Shown here: in pieces, positions 14,915 to 19,257 of the stretch
How the letters are laid out: each line of letters begins with the position of its first letter
How positions within the stretch are numbered: position 1 is the first letter of the stretch
Assembly: GCA_963608705.1 (NCBI GenBank)
Contig: CAVDHB010000033.1
Location: forward strand, 1-19,257
Origin: CAVDHB01 sp963608705
Lineage (GTDB): Bacteria > Bacteroidota > Bacteroidia > Bacteroidales > Bacteroidaceae
Direction of reading: 5' to 3'
Length of the DNA stretch: 19,257 nucleotides
Program-made: the position numbers and the translations under genes
The notes under the pieces: model-generated
The model's input: only the letters and a program-made list of their open reading frames with translations
Databases searched by the model: none
Told to the model about the DNA's origin: nothing

Positions 14915-16237
14915 ATGAACAAGCGTTTGAGAACCATCATATTGTCTATGGCAGTAGGTGCTTTCTCTTCGGCTTTCGCACAGGACAAAGTGTGGAGCCT
15001 GAAGGATTGCATTGACTACGCCACGGCGCACAACCTTTCCATTCGGCAGCAAGCTGACAAGGAAAAGCAGCAGGAACTTTCCTTGAACACGGCTCGAAAC
15101 AGTAGGCTGCCGAGTGTGAGCGGTAATTTAGGGCAGGATTTTAATTTCGGACGTGGACTGACGCAGAGCAACACTTACGCCAATCGCAATACGATGACCA
15201 CGAGTCTGCAAGTGGGGGCTTCCGTGCCTGTTTTCACCGGATTTCAGATAAAGAACCAGATAAAGGCGGATGAGTGGAGCTTGAAGGCGGCCACGGCGGA
15301 TTTGGAGAAGGCAAAGGAAGACTTGAGCGTGAACATCGCCACGGCTTATCTGCAAGTACTGTATGAGAAAGAGTTGTGGAATGTGGCTAAGATGCAGACC
15401 GTGCTTAGCAAAGACCAGTTGAAGCTGAAAGAAGGATTTTTCAAGAACGGCAAAGCGGCGGAGTCGGATGTCTACGAGGTGAAGTCGCAATTGGCGCAAG
15501 ACGAGTTGGATGAGACGAAAGCGGCTAATAACTATAAGTTGGCCTTGCTGGATTTGTCACAGCTCTTGGAACTTCCCTCTCCCGAAGGTTTTTCTGTCCA
15601 AGAACCTGCCGAGGATGCCGAGATGTTGATGCCGGAGAACCCTGATGACATCTACCAGTCGGCCATCACCTTGAAACCTGCCGTGAAAGCGGAGGAATAC
15701 CGTTTGAACGGTACCGAGCATGAGATAGCCATCGCTCGTAGCGGATATATGCCACAAGTGTCACTCACTGCGGGACTGGGTTCCAATTATTATCACACTT
15801 CTGGAATGGACAACAGTGGATTCGGCAGACAGGCGAAAGATAATTTCAACAAGAGTATCGGATTGACGGTAAACATCCCCATTTTTGACCGCTATACAAC
15901 TCGCAACAAAATACGTCAGGCGAAAATTGCCCGTCATACGCAGCAATTGGCGGTGGAGCAGGTGAAGAAAGACCTGTACAAGCAGATTCAACAGGCATAT
16001 TATAATGCGGTGGCTTCCCAAGCCCAGCTGCGAAGCAGCCGTACAGCCGAGGAGTCCGCAAAGGCTTCGTTTGAGTTGATGAGCAAGAAGTATGACCAGG
16101 GAAAGGCCACGGCTACCGAATATAACCAGTCTAAGACAAACCTTGAGACTGCGGAGTCTAATCGTATACAGGCGAAGTATGATTACTTGCTACGTCTGAA
16201 GATTCTTCGCTTCTACAAGGGCGTGGCATTGGAGTGA
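14915..16237 (+). CDS. TolC-family outer-membrane efflux channel
   Basis: A 440-residue outer-membrane protein. A Sec signal peptide covers 1-22 (hydrophobic IILSMAVGAF, cleavage after SAFA). WSLKDCIDYATAHNLSI (about 27-43) is the standard start of mature TolC-family proteins in Bacteroidetes. Two internally repeated halves follow (about 30-225 and 240-435), each with long heptad-rich helices (such as ATAYLQVLYEKELW and YYNAVASQAQLRSSRTAEESAKASF) flanking barrel strands (for example VGASVPVFTGF and LTVNIPIFDRY). It trimerises to form the exit duct of the exporter encoded just upstream. It is the last gene of the operon; the terminator stem starts 17 bp after the stop. Confidence 0.95.
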   Translation: MNKRLRTIILSMAVGAFSSAFAQDKVWSLKDCIDYATAHNLSIRQQADKEKQQELSLNTARNSRLPSVSGNLGQDFNFGRGLTQSNTYANRNTMTTSLQVGASVPVFTGFQIKNQIKADEWSLKAATADLEKAKEDLSVNIATAYLQVLYEKELWNVAKMQTVLSKDQLKLKEGFFKNGKAAESDVYEVKSQLAQDELDETKAANNYKLALLDLSQLLELPSPEGFSVQEPAEDAEMLMPENPDDIYQSAITLKPAVKAEEYRLNGTEHEIAIARSGYMPQVSLTAGLGSNYYHTSGMDNSGFGRQAKDNFNKSIGLTVNIPIFDRYTTRNKIRQAKIARHTQQLAVEQVKKDLYKQIQQAYYNAVASQAQLRSSRTAEESAKASFELMSKKYDQGKATATEYNQSKTNLETAESNRIQAKYDYLLRLKILRFYKGVALE

Positions 16238-16253
16238 TTGCATACTCATTTTT

Positions 16254-16312
16254 ACAGGAATCCCCGTAAGCGGACTGTTGCTGCTCCGCTTGCGGGGATT
16301 CCTGTTCTTTTC
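16254..16312 (+). terminator. Strong rho-independent terminator after the exporter operon
   Basis: Positions 16254-16274 pair with 16285-16305 along all 21 bp, with one G-U pair and a 10-nt loop (16275-16284). TCTTTTC follows on the plus strand. The mirror strand lacks a T-run after the stem, so it mainly stops plus-strand transcription, though the long stem may also impede transcripts from the convergent acyltransferase gene, which ends 8 bp to the right. Confidence 0.88.
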
Positions 16313-16319
16313 AATGTTG

Positions 16320-17468
16320 CTAATGAGAATGTCGGCTTAAATACTTTCGCACTGGTTCGTCATAATATTTCAGAAAGAGCCAGGCTAATGCAATGTTGCC
16401 TAAAAACAGCAAAACCGCCACGTGCCATACTTGTCCGAAGCTGTACTCATGTTTCCATACCCATGCGTAGAACAAATACATGGAGGGATAGTGGATGGCG
16501 TAAAGAGGGTAGGAGAGGTCACCTAACCATCGGGTAAACCTGTTTTTGTCAGAGTTTTCCGCACTGGCGGCACACAGCACGACAATCGGAAATACGATGA
16601 GGATGCACAATGCGTCATAGAGTCCGTTGAGCCACAGGCGGTTTTCTCCTAAGTGAGGCATGGCGAGAAAAATAATCAATGTAAGGGTGCACAGGGTGAA
16701 TGTATGCTTGGTCTTTATTTTGAAAGAAAGGCGGGAGAGTAGCAGTCCTGCGGGAAAGGCGAAAAACACTCGCAGCAGACCGCCGGGAAAATTCCATCCC
16801 TCTAATGTCCAGCCAACTCCCATGTGTCCGTATCCACTGCCGTTTCCCACAGCGAAACTCAGCAGTCCTATTCCGCAAACCGCCACGAACGCAGTGAGCC
16901 AGCGTGTGGAAAGTTTTCGGAGAAAAAGGGCGTAGACAATATTGGCAAGGTATTCAAAAAAGAGCGACCAGCTTGGACCGTTTAAAGGAAACATCTCTCC
17001 ATTTCCTCTTACTTCAAGTCTGCCGCCCGGAAAGGCTGGCAGCATGAGACACCCCACAGCCAATGCGCCTAAGACAGCCGCAAAGCTGACCGAAGAGCCG
17101 TCCCATTTCACCATGCCTTGCGCACAAAAGGAGATGGCTCCCAATATGCAGCCTAATACCACCATGGGATGAAGACGGATAAGCCTTCTGCGGAAGAAGC
17201 CCAGAAGTGACATCTTGCCTTTGTTTCCCCTGTCAGCCCATCGGTCGTCATAAGCATAGCCCATCACGAATCCCGACAGCATGAAAAAGAAATCTACCGC
17301 AAGATAACCATGGTTGATTTGCTGGGTGGCTGGACTTGTGGCGAATCCTTCGAAAAGATGATACCACAGCACAATCAGTGCCGCCACTCCTCTCAGTCCG
17401 TCCAAGAGATGATAATGTGGTTTCGTGTCGGCGAAAGCGGCGGCAGACATATATTTGCTATTTTTCAT
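16320..17468 (-). CDS. Membrane acyltransferase, acyltransferase-3 (OafA/YrhL-like) family
   Basis: A 382-residue integral membrane enzyme with about ten hydrophobic segments that transfers acyl groups, usually acetyl, to surface glycans or lipids. Family landmarks are LLDGLRGVAALIVLWYH (21-37) with the conserved His37, DFFFMLSGFVMGY (59-71), and RRRLIRLHP (93-101) with the Arg/His cluster. There is no C-terminal SGNH domain, so this is the single-domain form. The frame is open to an ATG at 17507, but that would overlap the predicted promoter; the ATG at 17468 is preferred. It stands alone, convergent with the exporter operon and divergent from fic. A role in O-acetylating LPS, capsule or another glycan is likely but the acceptor is unknown. 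Confidence 0.92.
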   Translation of the reverse strand: MKNSKYMSAAAFADTKPHYHLLDGLRGVAALIVLWYHLFEGFATSPATQQINHGYLAVDFFFMLSGFVMGYAYDDRWADRGNKGKMSLLGFFRRRLIRLHPMVVLGCILGAISFCAQGMVKWDGSSVSFAAVLGALAVGCLMLPAFPGGRLEVRGNGEMFPLNGPSWSLFFEYLANIVYALFLRKLSTRWLTAFVAVCGIGLLSFAVGNGSGYGHMGVGWTLEGWNFPGGLLRVFFAFPAGLLLSRLSFKIKTKHTFTLCTLTLIIFLAMPHLGENRLWLNGLYDALCILIVFPIVVLCAASAENSDKNRFTRWLGDLSYPLYAIHYPSMYLFYAWVWKHEYSFGQVWHVAVLLFLGNIALAWLFLKYYDEPVRKYLSRHSH

Positions 17469-17484
17469 ACGTTGGTGTTTTCTG

Positions 17485-17516
17485 CAAACATACGAATATT
17501 TTCGCAATTAGGCAAG
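17485..17516 (-). promoter_or_regulatory. Promoter of the acyltransferase gene
   Basis: On the minus strand, TATGTTTG (17492-17485) is a perfect -7 box and CTTG (17516-17513) is a one-mismatch -33 box with a 20-bp spacer. It lies 17 bp before the preferred ATG at 17468, giving a very short leader. Confidence 0.6.
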
Positions 17517-17536
17517 TGTGCTGCTTTGTACGAAGT

Positions 17537-17602
17537 TATTCGGTGAATATTTGCTGTATTCACCGAATATTTTCGGCGAATAGCTTGTCTAATCACCGAA
17601 TA
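17537..17602 (+). promoter_or_regulatory. Two tandem 33-bp dyads, probable operators of fic
   Basis: Unit 1 is 17537-17569: TATTCGGTGAATA, a 7-bp spacer, then TATTCACCGAATA, a perfect 13-bp inverted repeat. Unit 2 is 17570-17602: TTTTCGGCGAATA, another 7-bp spacer, then TAATCACCGAATA, an imperfect copy. The units abut with an exact 33-bp offset, about three helical turns, so two dimers could bind the same DNA face. The last half-site (17590-17602) lies between the -33 and -7 boxes of fic, which implies repression. The winged helix of the Fic protein itself is a candidate binder. Confidence 0.75.
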
Positions 17603-17615
17603 GTGTCTATTTTTG
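17584..17615 (+). promoter_or_regulatory. Promoter of fic
   Basis: TATTTTTG at 17608-17615 is a perfect TAnnTTTG -7 box; CTTG at 17584-17587 is a near -33 box with a 20-bp spacer. Transcription would start only about 10 nt before the ATG at 17632, so the message is nearly leaderless. The spacer is occupied by the last operator half-site. Confidence 0.65.
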
Positions 17616-17631
17616 CGGGAAACTTCCTGTT

Positions 17632-18720
17632 ATGCGATATATTCATGATTATGACAATTGGTGGCAATTCCGCTATGATAGTCAGCGGATAATGAATGAG
17701 CTTGGACGAGTACGCTCTAAGCAAGGATTGATTATCGGGCGGATGCTGTCGCTTGGTTTTGATTCTCAAGATGAGGCTGTGTTGTCAACGATGTCTATGG
17801 AACTCGTTCGTTCTTCGGAGATTGAGGGTAAAAAATTAAATCTTGAGGAGGTTCGTTCATCTATAGCCCGTAGGCTTGGTATCGTAACGGCTGGACTGGT
17901 GCCAACTTCACGTTATGTAGAAGGAGTGGTGGAGATGCAGTTGGATGCCACACAAAATTATAACCAGCCGCTTTCATCAGAGCGTCTTTTCGGCTGGCAC
18001 AATGTGTTGTTTCCTACAGGGATGAGCGGATTGTACCGTATTGAGGTAGGGAAGTACCGTAGTGGAGAGATGCAGGTGGTTTCGGGTGCTATGGGAATGG
18101 AAAGGGTACATTATCAAGCTCCTTCCGCTGATAGAGTACCTATGGAAATGGAACGGTTTATTTCGTGGGTAAACGGTACTGAGGATATTGACGCTGTGCT
18201 GAAAGCTGCCATAGCGCACTTGTGGTTTGTGTCAATTCATCCATTTGATGATGGGAATGGGCGGATTGCAAGGGCGTTGACAGATATGTTGCTGGCTCGT
18301 TCCGAAAATAGCGGCAAGCGTTTTTATTCTATCTCAGCAGAGATGAAACTGCTGCAAAAAGAATATTACGAAGTATTGGAACGTACACAGCATGGGGATG
18401 GCGACATCACGGATTGGCTGTTGTGGTTTCTGCATTGTTTTGAACAGGCATTAAACGCTACAGAAGATGCGTTGTCGTCAGTCTTGCGTAAAGCTGATTT
18501 CTGGGAACGTAATCGTAATGTGTCATTCAATGAGAGACAACGGAAGTTACTGAATATGCAATTTGATGGATTCTTCGGCAAACTCACTACGGGCAAATGG
18601 GCGAAGATAGCCAAGTGTTCTACCGACACGGCACTCAACGATATCCGAGACCTTGTGGAAAAAGGTATATTGAGAAAGGCTGAAGGGGGAGGACGCAGCA
18701 CAAATTATGTGTTGGCGTAA
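17632..18720 (+). CDS. Fic-domain AMP-transferase (class II) with C-terminal winged helix
   Basis: A 362-residue protein. Residues 1-85 resemble the DUF4172 N-terminal region and carry the inhibitory motif SSEIEG (61-66), matching the [S/T]xxxE[G/N] helix that blocks ATP in class II Fic proteins; Glu65 would be the switch residue. The Fic core has the flap region GMSGLYRIEVGKYRSG (130-145) and an intact active-site loop HPFDDGNGRIAR (203-214) with catalytic His203. A winged helix follows at about 321-362 (WAKIAKCSTDTALNDIRDLVEKGIL). The family moves AMP from ATP onto proteins; targets here are unknown. It is a monocistronic gene with operator-like dyads in its promoter, consistent with autoregulation. 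No antitoxin gene is adjacent, as expected when inhibition is built in. Codon use is more AT-rich than the neighbours, which hints at transfer. Confidence 0.94.
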   Translation: MRYIHDYDNWWQFRYDSQRIMNELGRVRSKQGLIIGRMLSLGFDSQDEAVLSTMSMELVRSSEIEGKKLNLEEVRSSIARRLGIVTAGLVPTSRYVEGVVEMQLDATQNYNQPLSSERLFGWHNVLFPTGMSGLYRIEVGKYRSGEMQVVSGAMGMERVHYQAPSADRVPMEMERFISWVNGTEDIDAVLKAAIAHLWFVSIHPFDDGNGRIARALTDMLLARSENSGKRFYSISAEMKLLQKEYYEVLERTQHGDGDITDWLLWFLHCFEQALNATEDALSSVLRKADFWERNRNVSFNERQRKLLNMQFDGFFGKLTTGKWAKIAKCSTDTALNDIRDLVEKGILRKAEGGGRSTNYVLA

Positions 18721-18731
18721 AATGCGCTTTT

Positions 18732-18797
18732 CAAAGTATCTTAAGATACATGGGCAAGTATCCTAAGATACATTGCGAAGTATCTTAAGATACTTTG
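18732..18797. repeat. Array of three 14-bp palindromes with an exact 22-bp period
   Basis: GTATCTTAAGATAC occurs at 18736-18749 and 18780-18793, with a one-base variant (GTATCCTAAGATAC) at 18758-18771. Starts are exactly 22 bp apart, so all three would lie on the same DNA face. The array is also symmetric about its middle copy: 18732-18749 is the perfect inverse of 18780-18797 (18 bp). It begins 12 bp after the fic stop. No T-run follows the large stem, so a protein-binding array is a better reading than a simple terminator, although the RNA would fold. Confidence 0.75.
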
Positions 18798-18831
18798 TAA
18801 TGTCACCTGTATTGTTGTCTTTTCTGATTTC

Positions 18832-18903
18832 ACTAGACACTTTTTCTTTTCATAAATTGAATAACTAGACAACCACAATTAGACATACTGAAAGACTAGA
18901 CAC
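18832..18903 (+). repeat. Spaced direct repeats ACTAGACA
   Basis: ACTAGACA occurs at 18832, 18864 and 18895, so the starts are 32 and 31 bp apart, about three helical turns. A variant, ATTAGACA, is at 18878. The intervening sequence is not repeated. A further TTTAGACA lies at 18985-18992. This looks iteron-like or like an activator site cluster, but there is no gene downstream inside the window to attach it to. Confidence 0.4.
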
Positions 18904-19177
18904 AGTTGTACAATCCGTGTGGAGATTCTGGTCATCTGGCGAACAGGCTGCGTCCACGGTTGTCTTGTTTGGCAAGGTGACACCTTTAGACAGGACATGG
19001 GTTGTGGACTTTGATGTGTTGGTGCGGGCTCTCACCTTGATGTTCCGTCCGGTTGGGCAAAGATGAGTTTTTCCCTCTATGTCCGTCATCTTTTTTTATG
19101 ATAAGTCTTGTTTTTCCATTTCTTCTCCTATGATTATCCGCAAACATACCACTCTCTTGGCTATAACAACTAAACAA
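18904..19177. other. Non-coding stretch, possible decayed gene
   Basis: No gene with a convincing start and family match is present between the fic stop and the window end. A plus-strand frame is open from 18869 to a TGA near 19061 without an ATG in the first 50 codons (it reads FWSSGEQAASTVVLFG and then ALTLMFRPVGQR), and the same frame is open again to 19257. The opposite strand also has an open frame (19089-18865). Neither translation is recognised. This may be a remnant, for example of a mobile-element gene, or simply intergenic DNA. Confidence 0.3.
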
Positions 19178-19205
19178 GTAGAGACGCGATTCATCGCGTC
19201 TCCAC
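19178..19205. repeat. Short interspersed palindrome (GAGACGCGA / TCGCGTCTC)
   Basis: Arms 19178-19189 and 19194-19205 are inverse over 12 bp with one mismatch and a TTCA loop. From memory, palindromes with this core recur many times in intergenic DNA of Bacteroidetes and some cyanobacteria. There is no T-run after it. It is GC-rich in an AT-rich surround. A second small direct repeat, TCTGTGAT at 19211 and 19227, follows. Confidence 0.55.
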
Positions 19206-19257
19206 ATTCATCTGTGATGACTTGTATCTGTGATTACACTATGAAAAGCGGAGATGC

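Noticed and set aside
16238..16537. Plus-strand small open frame after the TolC-like gene
   Set aside because: It runs through the strong terminator stem and antisense to the acyltransferase C-terminus.
17469..17507. Longer N-terminus for the acyltransferase (ATG at 17507)
   Set aside because: The extra 13 residues overlap the predicted -7 box and are not part of the family; the ATG at 17468 fits better.
17632..18720. Fic gene as a classic toxin-antitoxin pair
   Set aside because: No small antitoxin gene flanks it; the inhibitory SSEIEG motif is inside the same protein, which makes it class II.
18732..18797. Three repeats with equal spacers as a mini CRISPR array
   Set aside because: The repeats are only 14 bp and the spacers 8 bp, far below CRISPR sizes, and there are no cas genes.
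19241..19257. ATG at 19241 as the start of a gene running off the window
   Set aside because: Only five codons are visible, with no promoter or ribosome binding site to support it.

Overview
The window looks like a chromosomal segment of a Bacteroidales bacterium, most likely Bacteroidaceae or a close relative. The reasons are: upstream sequences fit the Bacteroidetes sigma-70-type promoter (-33 TTTG, -7 TAnnTTTG) rather than TTGACA/TATAAT; convincing Shine-Dalgarno sequences are scarce; and the gene families are typical of the group, including a ParC-type topoisomerase A of about 890 residues, a small secreted DUF3316-like protein, CdaA beside FolP, and an unfused MacB-like exporter. Species cannot be called from the sequence alone.

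Layout. (1) 1-60 holds the terminator of an upstream gene. (2) 93-2382 is a plus-strand operon: a YihX-like HAD phosphatase, folP and cdaA. (3) 2385-6860 is a minus-strand operon read as parC, a DUF3316-like secreted protein and an S41 lipoprotein protease, with overlapping junctions; it converges on cdaA with 2 bp between stop codons. (4) 7065-8069 is lptB with a long charged C-terminal tail. (5) A divergent 300-bp gap carries a nested hairpin and a clear promoter. (6) 8370-10460 is a ytr-like module: ABC ATPase, membrane subunit and a small YtrA-type GntR regulator. (7) 10507-16237 is a five-gene MacAB-TolC-like tripartite exporter with its own -7 box: ATPase, two different FtsX/MacB permeases, a MacA-like adaptor and a TolC-like channel. 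It ends at a 21-bp-stem terminator. (8) 16320-17468 (minus) is an OafA-type membrane acyltransferase. (9) 17632-18720 is a class II Fic AMP-transferase with a C-terminal winged helix. (10) 18721-19257 is about 540 bp without a convincing gene but rich in short repeats.

How parts fit together. The ytr-like module is probably self-regulated by its GntR protein, and it sits directly upstream of the exporter, so both may answer to envelope or antimicrobial stress. lptB serves LPS transport. The fic locus is the most unusual part: two tandem 33-bp dyads cover its promoter, and three palindromes at an exact 22-bp period follow its stop codon. A second striking feature is a perfect sliding-clamp binding motif (QLDLF) in the disordered tail of ParC.
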